A stretch of DNA of 31,500 bases from contig JAQIWT010000149.1 in the NCBI GenBank assembly GCA_034696485.1, positions 1 to 31,500 on the forward strand, in the 5' to 3' direction. Each line of letters begins with the position of its first letter. The first letter of the stretch is position 1. The notes beneath the pieces were generated by a model, which was not told the origin of the DNA, ran no database searches, and worked only from the letters and a program-made list of their open reading frames with translations. This DNA comes from Isohypsibius dastychi (taxonomy: Eukaryota; Tardigrada; Eutardigrada; Parachela; Isohypsibiidae). Made by a program: the position numbers and the translations under genes. This document shows positions 1-10,539 of the stretch, piece by piece.

Positions 1-960
1 AAGAATGTCCGCTTTTCGGCAAAGTTGTCCGCATCTGGAAAGAGCTATATTCCTTTTCGCGGAGATGTCCAAACTGTCAAAATGTGTTGGGGGTATTGAG
101 TTATGAAACGTTAGCATTGTAGAAGTACAGTACTCATCTTTTCATTTCTGATTTCAGAATTTCATTTTTATTGAACTGCAAAGCTTTAATAATCAATCAT
201 GTGAGGAGTATTTGCTTTTGATCGATATTGCCACCGCACGAAAGGTAGATGGTTATTTCCATTTGGAAAAAGTCTGGCATGGATGGGAAACAAAGCCAGC
301 TTTGATTAACAGTGTAAGATCAGAATAACTTGAATGGACTGTTGCTAAGATGCACAAATCCAGCCAACATGTTCAGACCGCAACACTTTCGGCAACATGA
401 AAGAACTCGTCAAACCCAGCTTTGTTGCTCAATCGAGAAAAAATAGATCACCGTCCTCACTGCAAACTTCATGACAGCCAAAAAACTCAAACTTGCATCG
501 AAAAAGAAGCCCGGACATCCCTGCCAAAATCCGGACATCCCTGCCGGTGCCGGAAAGCGGACATCCCTGCCGAAGTGCTGAAAAATCCTTCTGGAATACG
601 GACAAACATGGTAATATGTGTTTGGCCTCACCAAGGTGAAAGTTGTAGCACCCGTTGTTTGCTATTCGATTTCGTGAGATTAAGTTTGTTGTCTTATCCC
701 AGAGTTCCGCGGTACGGAACTTCTTCTCCACCACAATCAAGCGCGTTTATACAAAAAACTTAACAAGGGTTACCCAAATTTTAAACAAAGTTGATCTTGA
801 TAATTGGGATGCGGGGAACATTGCGTAATTCTGGAATAGGACAGCAAATTTGACCTCACAAAACCGAACAGCAAACACCGACGGGTGCAACAACTTCCAA
901 CCTGGTGAGGCGAAACACATATAACCATGTTTGTCCGTATTCCAGAAGGATTTTTCAGCA

Positions 961-1080
961 CTTCGGCAGAGATGTCCGGATTTCGGCAGGGATGTCCGCT
1001 TTCCGGCAGGGATGTCCGGATTTTGGCAGGGATGTCCGCTTTCCGGCAGGGATGTCCGGATTTTGGCAGGGATGTCCGGG
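961..1080. repeat. Six tandem ~20-bp units in right fold-back arm
   Basis: Six head-to-tail units of about 20 bp contain GGCAGGGATGTCCG followed by GATTTT or CTTTCC. The units alternate between these two spacer types. The mirrored place in the left arm (about 511-580) holds only three units, so the two arms have changed copy number separately. Confidence 0.85.
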
Positions 1081-1405
1081 CTTCTTTTTCGATGCAAGTT
1101 TGAGTTTTTTGGCTGTCATGAAGTTTGCAATGAGGACGGTGATCTATTTTTGCTCGATTGAGCAACAAAGCTGGGTTTGACGAATTCTTTCATGTTGCCG
1201 AAAGTGTTGCGGTCTGAACATGTTGGCTGGATTTGTGCATCTTAGCAACAGTCCATTCAGGTTATTCTGATCTTACGCTGTTAATCAAGGCTGGCTTTGT
1301 TTCCCTTCCATGCCAGACTTTTTCCAAATGGAAAATAACCATCTTCCTTTCGTGCGGTGGCAATATCGATCAAAAGTAAATACTCCACACATGATTGATT
1401 ATTAA

Positions 1406-2495
1406 CTCTTCGTTGCCCAGGTCATTTTACCTCCACCGTTTACCAGGTGGGGTCCAAAAGACCCCAGGTCAGTCGGCCGACTCGGCCAATAGAAAACGGT
1501 ATAATTAGCCAAACTGGTCTGGGATGAGGTTAGAATAGAATGTCGGCTAGATATCAAACGAAACAGATGTGTTTCCCCATGGTACACAAAACTGCTCCAA
1601 ATTAAACAGGAATCGAGTCATCTCAGCCATAATTATCGCAATAAAATCATCCTTTGCGAGGGAACCCATATTAATCAATGACATTTCAACAGAATGAGGT
1701 TCCGGGTCATCCAAATCAATATCATCAATCTCGTCATTGTATGAGTCCGAATCGGAATTATCAATAGCGAAAGAGATCACTTTCGATATTTTTCGACGCT
1801 TTTTTGGTGGCATTTTAAACTAAGAACGAGAATTGGAAGAAATGAATACTGCGCAGAAGTTTCTCTTCCCTATCCTGGTCTATTTAGGTTAACTTTGAAG
1901 TGTTTTCGGCGGCCACTTTAACAGATTGTAGAAGAATTCAACTTGCTGGAACAATCTATTCAGAATCACTAGTAATGTCATCTCCTCTTCTCTTGATCAA
2001 AGCTCTCGTTGGCTCCTTCATAAATGAAGCGCAGCCGGTTTACTTCCTGTGCTCAGGGTAAACAAAAGACGACTGACCGCCAGCACGCGCTGAGTTCTCT
2101 GCCTGTTCTCTGCCTGCCGGCAGATGATCAGTGGTTAAAAATATCAACACTTCTAATTTTTTGCACGTGTTGCCACAACGGTAGAAAATTCAAACTTTTC
2201 ACATTCCTCTACATTATCCATTTTTCTGTTAAACTGCCGTTTCGGATTTCTCAAAATAAAATTCGGGTATAAGTTATAAAATTACGAAATAAAATCTCGG
2301 GGAACCCTCAAATAAAACCCCAGCTGGTATTTCAGCCCCTAATTGGAGCTCCGAAATTCGAAAAAGAGCAAAATGTAGCAAATCAAAATCTTAACACTGA
2401 TTTTGAAGCATTTTGCTCTAATCCAACTAGGTGATTTATTACGCTGTAAATTATACGGGCTGGGGTCTATTGTACCCCACCTGGTAAACGAAGAG
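1406..2495. mobile_element. piggyBac-like non-autonomous element with TTAA target duplication
   Basis: The element is flanked by TTAA at 1402-1405 and 2496-2499. It starts CTCTTCGTT and ends AACGAAGAG. Subterminal inverted copies of a CGTTTACCAGGTGGGG motif lie at about 1437 and, reversed, at about 2475-2490. The left end carries about 26 extra bases between the tip and this motif. The opposite arm of the surrounding fold-back keeps one uninterrupted TTAA (186-189), which gives the empty site. TTAA duplication is the hallmark of piggyBac. Apart from one N-terminal-like transposase fragment (1547-1813, minus strand) there is no transposase, so it must have moved using enzyme from elsewhere. 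Confidence 0.8.
1547..1813 (-). pseudogene. Truncated N-terminal piece of a piggyBac-type transposase
   Basis: An 88-codon frame starts at ATG 1813 inside the TTAA-flanked element. It opens with a basic PKKRRK stretch that looks like a nuclear localisation signal, then an acidic run rich in Ser, Asp and Glu around residues 19-38. Acidic, disordered N-termini are common in piggyBac transposases. The DDD catalytic core is absent and the frame ends after 88 residues, so it cannot be an active transposase. Assignment rests on position inside the element and composition, not on a catalytic motif. Confidence 0.45.
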
Positions 2496-2745
2496 TTAAA
2501 GCTTTGCAGTTCAATAAAAATGAAATTCTTAAATCAGAAATAAAAAGATGAGTACTTCCACAATGCCAACGTTTCATAACTCAATACCCCCAACACATTT
2601 TGACACAGTTTGGACACCTCCGCGAAAAGGAATATAGCTCTTTCCAGATGCGGACAACTTTGCCGAAAAGCGGACATTCTTGACGAAAAGCGGACAACTT
2701 TGCCCGTCAGGAATGTCCGCCGGCACCCGGACACCCGGACAAGTT

Positions 2746-5400
2746 TGACGGCTACACACGCTGCAGTGGAGAGAATTGCCGCAGTCAGCAGTGTAACAAA
2801 TTAATATTTATCAGTTGCTTTACCGCCCAATTTTCTTGCGACTGACAGAATCAATGTTCTCGAAAATAATTTCCAGAACTTCTCGAGGAAGATCGCAGAT
2901 GTTCCTGTATTACAAAAAAACATGAAGACAAAGAAGTTTTGCCATTCTGAGATGCAAGCAGCGTATAAAAACATCACGATCAAATTTCGGTCGATATGCT
3001 TGTTACAATCCAAATACGGACAATTCAAGAGCGGTGAAGGAACTTCGAAACGGTTCCGTTGTAGTCTGTCCAAACTGACGATCATCCATTGCGACGTTCT
3101 CGATTTCAGCACAAACAGGCAAATGCCAGACTGGTTTCCTCCAACATAGTTCAAGGTCTTACGGCAAATAATGATTGTTTGCGAAACGAGATCAGAATCC
3201 GAGTTCGATAAATTTCAAGCCTTTTCGACGAATGTTTGTTGATAAAAGATCCTGAGCGAAAGTAAAGTGCGGAGCAAGAACGCAATTCCGCATTCCTCGA
3301 TACAGAAGCGAACAGAGGGCACGATAGGTGGGGGTGGGGGGGGGAGGGGTTGATTTTGATCTTTCTGATTTTGAATTTCACAATGGTCTTTTACAGTGCC
3401 GACTGTGGTCAAAAGACCTCGACGTATGGTCAACATTGCTGACTCAACAAGCAGAGCTGCTTTGGAACTTCCTACAGGTAAATCTTGAACAACAAACCCT
3501 TGGGTGGCCAAATCCTCTCTTTCGTTTCCCCTTCGGTTTGCTTTTTATTCCTTATTCTCGGTCTAATTTTCCGAATTCGTTTTTGTTCTGTACATGTTCT
3601 CAACTTCTCATCTCCAGTTTACACTGACTTTTTCCTGAATTATTTCAGAAGGAATTTGTTGTTGTACTTGGAAGTTGTGGTTGATTGGACAGCCAAACAC
3701 AAGTTAGACTCAAAACCGTATCGGAAGACGATGTTGCTTCTAGATCAACCAATAAAATTGAGCAGAGGACTAAAACATAACAAGCGTGGAGCCTACACTT
3801 CCCCATCCCAGGACACATTTCCGGATTTTTTTTTCTCACACATTTCTGTATTAATATATCGGATTCTGTCGACAGTATCACCTCTCCGAGTCGTTGAACA
3901 TCGGAAAACAAATAAATCATGAGAAAAATCATTCTTCTCTATGAACGACTTTCAGAATGGGAAGAAATTCGTAACTACACAAAAGGCATCAGGAACTGTA
4001 ATCGAACCGAAAGTCGAGGTCATGAGTTTATTCAGTCTAAACCGGCATTAGTATCTCTTTGAGAAGTCCTTTCTCTTCATCATCTTCTTCCCCGTCATTC
4101 TTCGATCCTCACTGTCTAATTCATGTAATTCGTCTTTCGTGTAGGGCTTCGATAAACCCCGTCGAAGTGGAACCATCAAAAGAAGGACGAATGGAAATGC
4201 CAATCAGTTGATTTGACGGCGATGAGGACAAGTAGGCAGATCAACTGAATTCCGCTGAAGGCGTGCATTTTCCAAGTCCGAACTTTGCGCACATAACTAT
4301 AATCGTAATAATGTTTGGAAGGCCGGAAGAAGAGTTTGACTCGGTCAATGAATTGAACACCACCGAGCTCAGGCCGAGCTATAGAAACACTCCAACACGA
4401 CAGCTTTTGGTATCAAGCGAAGAGCCGGTGCGCCAAACACCACACCAAGCCCTGAAAACAGAAAAACGTCAGAAAACTGTAACAAGTACCGTAGAACAAC
4501 CAAAACCGGATTTACAAAGGTTAAAATGGTTTGAAACCGGAAAAGGGTTAAACTACCATAGATCACAGAACATGCAGAGAATCAAGATTCCATGTCAGAT
4601 CTTCAAAGCTTGCCAATAAGAAGACTGCAGAAGAAGTTGGTGATCCTTTGCTCGCGAACTCCAATGAGCTTAGGTTTCTCACCAGGCGCAAGAGTACGGC
4701 TGTAAACCGATACACTGGAGATATGAGATATGGTCTGTACAGTTGCTGCACACATCCATGGAAGTTCGAGAAAAGATCAACCCAGTGCCCTGCCGGAAAT
4801 GATCACCAAATTCAGATCATACCCCGAGCTCTTCTTCAACTTTCTTTCCTCCTTGTTGACCAAAATACTAAAACGAAAAGGTCACGGAGAACAGTCGAGC
4901 TGTGATCTTCATACCATGTGATCTGGACCTCGACGTACATGAGAATAAAGACAAGAATAGCCGGAATAATGGCAGCGGCGATTTCTCATCCAGCAATTGG
5001 TAGCTTGATACCGAATGGGCTGATGAACCAACTGCGCTTGTTTGGAGCTTTGGGTGTCAGCCCATCTGGTACATCCAATTTCTACGGAAAAAACGAACAA
5101 AATATGACTTAGGCGGAACTTGACTTATGACCCTTGCAAGTCAAAATTTTCTACTCCAACGCTGAATAACATTTTCTACGGAAGTTGTGAAAGCTAGTCA
5201 ATCTGTATGATAAATTTACCGAAGTGTGGAAATTCGGGACGAGCAGGTCAAACACAACCACCGCAACAATCGCCAATGGAACGCCGAAATCTCAGATTGT
5301 CCTTCTTGCCTGCAGAAGAACTCAGTTGACTGACAAATCAAAAATCTGATCGGTCAAAAGCAAACCATTCTTCCCAAATATTTGTTATTTCGAAATTGAC
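2746..5400. other. No defensible gene; isolated weak exon candidates
   Basis: No frame here shows a recognisable domain. The best splice-bounded candidate is 3397-3477 (+): an acceptor TTTTACAG, 27 open codons and a donor CAG|GTAAAT. I could not join it in frame to a convincing next exon. A 103-codon frame from ATG 4311 to 4619 (+) is hydrophilic and unrecognised. A G-rich tract at about 3329-3348 could form a G-quadruplex. The region may hold diverged intergenic DNA or exons of an unrecognised gene. Confidence 0.4.
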
Positions 5401-5409
5401 GTAACTTCG

Positions 5410-5740
5410 TCGGTATAAACAACGTGCTTCGGGGGGAAGGGGCATATTCTGGAATTTTAGGGAAATCTCTGCCCGGAAGAGACCACGTTGAGTTTATGCG
5501 CTCTGGTGACACGGATGCTGTTTTTCTAGACCTCCATACTGAGTGTCTTGATCCGTGGATAGAACTGCATAACATTCTAGAATGTCCATTGTGCCGGCAA
5601 AAATTCCGATTCTATGTTTCGGGGCCACAACATTTTAGTATGCAACCACAACGGAGTTTGCTTCTTCTCGTGGTCTGTTTGTCAAAGAGAGTTCGCTACC
5701 ATGTGAATAAACAACGTTATTTTATAATATTTTGAACTCG
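5410..5740 (+). pseudogene. Copy A: relic of the RING end of the membrane E3 family
   Basis: The second half of the RING is well preserved: HTECLDPWIEL and ILECPLCRQKF around 5535-5610 match the last exon of the intact paralogue at 17.4-19.0 kb. The first half, around 5440-5490, is only a scrambled match (GGGAAAT...CCCGG) with the first Cys pair lost, and the usual donor CATG|GTGAGT reads CACGTTGAGT. I found no luminal or transmembrane exons upstream. The conserved downstream block of the RING-type copies follows at about 5815. It is a truncated duplicate that is probably not functional. Confidence 0.7.
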
Positions 5741-5814
5741 ATTTCAGTTTGCCTTGTGGATTCACATGGTTCAAAACATGACATGGTGAGAAAGCCCGGA
5801 TCGCTACAGCTGAA

Positions 5815-5885
5815 GATTTGAATCTACAATGCTACTCTTTTTCCGCTATCAATACTCGAGATCAATCGTTTTATTTTTTGACTTG
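5815..5885 (+). other. Conserved 3' block of RING-type copies (copy A)
   Basis: The sequence resembles 13695-13770, 19215-19285 and 21285-21360: a core like TTTTCCGCGATCAATAC, then GATCA and a CTTCATTTTCTG-like stretch. It lies 200-300 bp after the RING exon in every RING-type copy. It is either conserved 3' UTR or downstream regulatory DNA, or simply part of the duplicated unit. Confidence 0.6.
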
Positions 5886-5899
5886 GGTATGTATGATCG

Positions 5900-6599
5900 G
5901 GAGTCTACTTCAGACCACTGAGTGGTCCGGAGGAAGTTCTTCTCTTTTTTGTTTACAGCTCTCTGTGGAATTTATATTTTCGAGCGATGAAATTCAGCGT
6001 TGCAAACTGAAGTTGTAATGGTCATGATTATTGGTTCGCGGAGAGTTCAGTGACCTTTATAATCTGGGGGAGTCCTCAGGGTTACCTGAATGTCAACACC
6101 CGCCAGGTTTCTGTTGGAATATTTCAATCCAATTTCCTCGTGCAATACAAGACGAGACGACGAACTTGAACCTATGGACTCCACATGTTTTTTCAAGCAT
6201 TTGTTTCGAACCAAAATGTGTTCATCTCATTATACACGAGCTGTGGAGCCGTCATTCACGTTAAAAGATGAGACCTCTATCTCAAAACCTATTCGACTAA
6301 CGTCGTTAACGGGGATATTCGAGGGTATACAGTTATGACCACATCGAACATTGGTTCGCCCAGATGCAGAATGCAGACCATGCAAGGAGTAGATATACTA
6401 AATAGCAGGTACGCGAACTTCAGGTGCTGGCATCCTCAAAAGTGATCACACATTAGAATCAGTAATCCGCATGAGTGGAACGCCATTCAAAACGTCGTGG
6501 CAAATGATACCGCTTCGCTTCACACCTGAGATTACTACAAGCTAAGATATGGGCTCCTGGTTCGACCAATGAACCAATGTTTGAAACGAGAATCCCTCG
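5900..6599. other. Spacer between copies A and B, no gene seen
   Basis: Short open frames here (for example 6031-6338) overlap one another in different frames, have no matching splice model and show no domain. I see nothing else to call. Confidence 0.4.
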
Positions 6600-6910
6600 A
6601 AAGATCGATTTTTAGGAATTCATTGGTGAACTTTATGTCAGAAAATATAGTGCATCGACTGCCTATTAAATAGTAGACTCTTCGAAACGGTATAGAAACC
6701 AGTTTGTCCGGTTCCAGAAGTGATGTTATGGGAAAGTTAGAGCCATGACGGAACTCGCTGGTCTTCTATGCACTCAAATGGTCTTGGTCAACTGACTGTC
6801 CTAAGCATATCAATATGCTCAGACCAAACTGATTGTTTACACTTTTCACTTTTATTCAGACTGGCCACTGACCATTTAACTATTTAAGCAAGAGGCTGGA
6901 TAGAGGGTGA
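6600..6910 (+). promoter_or_regulatory. Upstream block shared by RING-less copies B and F
   Basis: The block is similar over about 300 bp to 25765-26090, upstream of copy F: GAACTTTATGTCAGAAA near the start, then GAGCCATGA, a TCTATGCA...CAAATGGT segment, AATATGC...CAGACCA, and finally ACTATTTA followed by GAGAGGCTG-like sequence. It is absent upstream of the RING-type copies. Position and conservation suggest the promoter, with ACTATTTAAG possibly a TATA-like element. No transcription start can be read from sequence. Confidence 0.45.
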
Positions 6911-7085
6911 AGCAGAGAGAAGAGAGAAAATATATGCTCCCATTGGCGTGTTTACTCACCTGCCCCAGTAGTCCGATGGCCAACACTCACATCGTCTCGC
7001 CAGTTTTGCCAGATTGGTGTTCGCTGCTTCATATGCTCTCGAAATTTTTGGAAGAAATTTTCTGTACCCTAGTCGATCAGTACCT

Positions 7086-8686
7086 ATGGTTCACCATCAA
7101 CCGATTATGTTGGAAATTATCCGTGCTATTGCGTTACTCGTTCCATCGCTGGCGATCATCTCAACAGGGTTGTGGCTATTTTGCAGCATCATCTTACCAT
7201 TTGATTACTGTTACCTCGACGCGTCTACTACAAGAATCAAACTGGTGCGAAATGCATGCAATGGTTTAGTAAATGAATTGTTCGTCACATTATCCTGCTG
7301 TACTGTAGATTGGTCAGCTGAATCTCCCCGATGGACATGAAACTGCAAACGTCATCGTCTTTCCGCAATTCATTGGATGCACCGCCACTGTAAACCCTTT
7401 CAGAGGAAACCGACTTATCGGACGGTTGGTGTTGACCGATTTTTCGGTGGTCGGATCTGCTCAACCAAGCGAAGAATTCGCTCTTGTCGTTTCCAGTTGG
7501 TCTGTTTCGGGAAACTTAACCCAGGTTCGTCCGATTTTCAATTACAATCAGTGTTATCTCGCTTTTTTTTACAAATCACAGATAAGCAAATTTTGAGTTT
7601 AATTTCCAGAACCAATCTGCTGTTGCATTTCGGCATCTTGTTTCACAATTTTTAGTTTAATCAAAATGACCACAAATACAGCACCCACTATCTATCGTTC
7701 GGTCAAAAAGTTTCACGGTTCCAGCACACTAAGTCAATGCAAATACCGTGAAACATTTTCGACCGAACGATACAGTATAAATATACTTGCAAGCTGCACC
7801 CCCGAAGAGGGTGTCCATTCAGGGGTTCAGTGGGAAGCGAATTTTCCCTCTCGGTGGTCCCGAAAGATGAAACGTTTCACATGAAAAAAACATTCGAAAT
7901 AATGGCCAAGAAAGATTAAATCATATTTTGTAATTTTTGACTTCAATGGATTTTTCGTGACTCTTGTGACAAACCCCCAAAGTCCGTTGGAATCAGACCT
8001 AGTCCTCTAGTTTAGATCCGCCATGGCTTGACGGTTCCTTTCAAAAGTATACCATGCTTGCGATTATGCCAAATATGAACAGAGACTTCGGAAGGTGAAA
8101 ACTGTTGAAATTGTGAGTCTCCACTACATGTTTTTGACATGGCCTTTGTCAGCAGATGATGCGGCTTGATACCCAACAACATCCAAACGCCGTTATTCTG
8201 CTGACCAATGACTCGCAATGGAACGCATCCGAACTCGATCGCCGTTTTGGAATCGTGTCTATTCCATTGACTGTACTGGAACAAAATCAAAGCCACCTTT
8301 TCCAGCCTGTTCTCCAGTCAGCAAGCGTCATCAGAGTGTACATGTCTGCTACACCAAGCATATTGTTCACACCCTGCGAAATCGTAGTGGTGCTTTTGCT
8401 ATTATATTCTACTATCGCCGTCATCAATGTGGTCGTGTATGGTTGGCTCCATGTGCTTAAGAAAACAGTATGTTAAACATCACTCCATGAGAAATGAACA
8501 ACACCATTCATCTGTCTTCTGCAGGAATTTTGTGAAAATCTCCACAAGACAATCAATCGTTTGCGAAATCAGATTGTAAATTACCGTAAGCCGGTGCGTG
8601 CGGTCGGCATTCCGAAAAACAGAGAGTTGACCATTCGCCCTGAAAATTTTGCAGTTGGGAACCTGTTTCACTCTTTGGCATGGTGA
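7086..8686 (+). CDS. Copy B: RING-less PA-TM-RING-like membrane glycoprotein (exons 7086-7244, 7309-7524, 8156-8467, 8525-8686)
   Basis: The four exons are open and in phase, giving about 282 residues. Exon 1 (53 codons) holds a hydrophobic signal or anchor helix. Exon 2 (72 codons) carries the conserved QFIGCTATVNPF core and ends GNLTQ. Exon 3 (104 codons) has an AVILLTN and PLTVLEQNQSHLFQ segment like the end of a PA domain, then a transmembrane helix near residues 200-222. Exon 4 keeps the juxtamembrane part (EFCENLHKTINRLR) but the RING Cys/His ligands are gone: EECAIC of the intact copy has become RELTIR. The frame stops at TGGTGA on the exon 4 donor, and splicing to the next relic exon also makes TGA. 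The start is the ATG kept in copy F. Long open ectodomain exons suggest a translated, RING-less membrane protein, or a young pseudogene. Confidence 0.65.
7693..7772. mobile_element. Tiny hairpin MITE (~80 bp) in intron 2 of copy B
   Basis: Nearly perfect inverted arms begin TATCGTTCGGTC and end GACCGAACGATA, each about 27 bp including TTTCACGGT. The outer TA could be the target duplication of a Tc1/mariner-type element. The matching intron position in copy F (about 26950-26970) lacks the hairpin, so this is an insertion after the copies split. Confidence 0.7.
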
Positions 8687-8735
8687 GTTTACCGGTTTTG
8701 TTTGCGCTTTTGTGCCCAGGATTCTCTGTTTTCAG

Positions 8736-8980
8736 AACTAATCCATGTGGCGTATGGTGAGTCATGGGAAGAACGTATCTGGAACTACCGTTATCCAGGA
8801 TACTCGATAACCCCTCTAATATTCCTGCCATTATGTCCCGAACAAATACGTCCCTCCATAGCTCATGGGGAGGCAGCGTCGGTTTCTTCTAGACGTTATT
8901 CGTACTGATGTTTGCTGGTATTGACTGAGTTCATGTTTTAATCAGGGATTTTGACTTTTTGCTAAAAGCACGTTAATAAA
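8736..8980 (+). pseudogene. Copy B: decayed RING exon 5 and polyA signal
   Basis: After the TTTTCAG acceptor the sequence still aligns with the last RING exon of the intact copy (GAGTCATGGGAAGAACGT where the other has GATCCGTGGATAGAA). The Cys and His ligands are missing and it lies beyond the stop of copy B. AATAAA at 8975-8980 is shared with copy F, so this stretch probably serves as 3' UTR. Confidence 0.6.
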
Positions 8981-8989
8981 ACTTTTTCA

Positions 8990-9520
8990 TCAGGAGTCCC
9001 TAATTTTGAACACAACAGTTCAATAAATGAAACATCTATCAAAACCAGAGGTTTTTTGCCCCTAACACAAATTCAAGGCACGTACAATGTAACACCATAT
9101 CTAAACGCCATAGTGATGTAGGAATTGAACCCCGTACAACTGGTAATACCCCGCCGAGTTTACTTTCTCCATTTCAGTCACTAACCGCAGTGTTTCGAGC
9201 AGAGTTAACGTAAGTATGACCTGGATCAGTGATTTCTTGCACGGAAACTTCCAAGAGCTCCCAGAAGTTCCCGGAAAAGACCCGTTTCTGAAGAGAGAAA
9301 ACGGTTTTCTTTTTGAAGTTAGCTTTCATTTCATTCGCCATAAAGTAGTGTTATCCAGAATGATGATCAATTTCGACAAACCTGACATATCAGGGATGCG
9401 AAAACTGCGAACTCGAGGGTTATCTATGTTGCCATGAAGAACCCAATTCGGCATTTTCTTCATCCTTCAGTGTCACCCTTGTGACAGGCTGTGGAAATTC
9501 TTTTGACCTGTCCACAAGTT
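8990..9520. other. Spacer, no gene seen
   Basis: No splice-consistent frame or repeat is evident. A 73-codon open frame (9216-9437) has no domain and no visible relative in the window. Confidence 0.4.
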
Positions 9521-9524
9521 GTGG

Positions 9525-9591
9525 ACCGGTTTAGCTGCAGAGCTGCATCAGTTGTGGACCACAACTGATGCAGCTCTGCAGCTAAACCGGT
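9525..9591. repeat. Perfect 67-bp palindrome
   Basis: The 33-nt arms are exactly complementary around a single base (9558). The arm begins ACCGGTTTAGCTGCAGAGC. A CAAGTTGTGG motif just before it (9515-9524) echoes the arm tip. No coding role is seen. Confidence 0.95.
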
Positions 9592-9775
9592 TGAGAAGTT
9601 ATAGTACGTGGCCCCTAAGAAGAGCACCTGATCGGGTGAGTATTCTGCAGAGTGTTTGAAATTATCTGAAAATGTTTCATCTAAATCGGAAGTAAAAGAA
9701 AGTGAACAGAAGGATTGTTGAAAGAATAGTTGTCAAACGCTTGTCGATTGCCTCCAGAATTTCGCTGAACCAGTC

Positions 9776-10020
9776 ACCCCTGGTTCACCAGTTCACGACA
9801 GTCCACCAGTTCACGACAGTTCACCAGTTCACGACCGTCCACCAGTTCACGACAGTTCACCAGTTCACGACAGTCCACCGGTTACCCGTAGTTCACCAGT
9901 TCACCAGTTCAGGGGTAATTCGAGAACTACGGGAAACTGGTAAACTGTCGTTAACTGGTGAACTACGGATAAAAGATAAACAGATGTGAACTGGTGGACA
10001 GGTGAACTGGTGAACCACGG
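9776..10020. repeat. Minisatellite with an inverted arm
   Basis: About seven tandem 18-bp units (CAGTTCACGACAGTYCAC) fill 9776-9912. After a short loop, 9933-10020 carries the same motif in reverse complement (ACTGGTGAAC, GTGAACTGGTGGAC). Together they can fold back. The 95-codon frame across it is an accident of an 18-bp period. Confidence 0.9.
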
Positions 10021-10024
10021 ATGA

Positions 10025-10510
10025 AAGTTGGTGTTCGACGATTTCTTTCAACTTCGACGAATTGCAAGTTCAGGACAAATCACTCCAGCTCACCAGATCA
10101 ACAAATTTAGTACAGACTATGCCACTTCTGGAGCAAGGTCTGCAATCGTTTTTTCCATCGAGAAAAGAACCAGTTGGCAATTTCTCTCCCTCTTCTGTCC
10201 ACACGTTGTTTCAGAGAAGTTTTTCGAACTGAGAGGTGTTCATCTTATTAACCCAAATCCGATGAAGCAAGGTAGGAGCATAAATGACACAGAACACAGA
10301 TCAAAAAAATTCGGATGTCTGCGGGCTTTTTCCTGTCGAGCCCAAATCGCTCAGTGATGGTCATTTAAGGATAAATGATTGAGAATGAGTTTGTAAGCTG
10401 GGTCGCGTCATGTGAGCTCGTTTTCGCTGCTTCGCATTCTCGGCAATATCTACGAGCTGTTGAGTCGGTAAAGGTCGCAAGAATGTTGGTTTCAGACTAG
10501 CAAATTTAAA
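10025..10510. other. Spacer, no gene seen
   Basis: A 109-codon frame (10028-10357) starts at a GTG inside the repeat boundary, has no domain and no paralogue here. Nothing else was recognised. Confidence 0.35.
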
Positions 10511-10539
10511 ACTGCTTGCTTTGACCAAAGCAGTTTTTC

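Larger units (their letters stand above)
1..2745. repeat. Large fold-back (long inverted repeat) element, left end outside window
   Basis: The left arm (1 to about 715) reads as the reverse complement of about 825-1405 plus 2500-2745, around a loop near 716-824. For example, 184-210 mirrors the bases on both sides of 1405/2500, and 410-480 mirrors 1110-1180. The right arm is split by a piggyBac-like insertion (1406-2495). Both arms carry short tandem units containing ATGTCCG. No transposase is visible. Long arms with internal tandem repeats resemble fold-back elements such as FB or Galileo in flies, but the superfamily is not shown here. The open frames inside it are by-products of the repeats. 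The true left end and any target duplication lie outside the window. Confidence 0.85.

Noticed and set aside
422-1180. Overlapping open frames of 75-130 codons on both strands
   Set aside because: They lie in the palindrome arms and are created by the tandem ATGTCCG units; the same peptides appear mirrored on both strands.
4311-4619. 103-codon hydrophilic frame
   Set aside because: No domain, no clear splice context and no relative in the window; kept only as a note in the spacer entry.
9110-9180. Possible minus-strand tRNA T-arm (reverse complement of GAATTGAACCCC)
   Set aside because: The flanking stem bases do not pair and no D-arm or anticodon arm fits.
9702-9989. 95-codon frame with repeated QFTTVH
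   Set aside because: The 18-bp repeat period keeps any frame open; no other sign of coding.
10509-10536. AAACTGCTT...AAGCAGTTT hairpin read as a terminator
   Set aside because: The DNA is eukaryotic; a 9-bp hairpin in spacer is common by chance.
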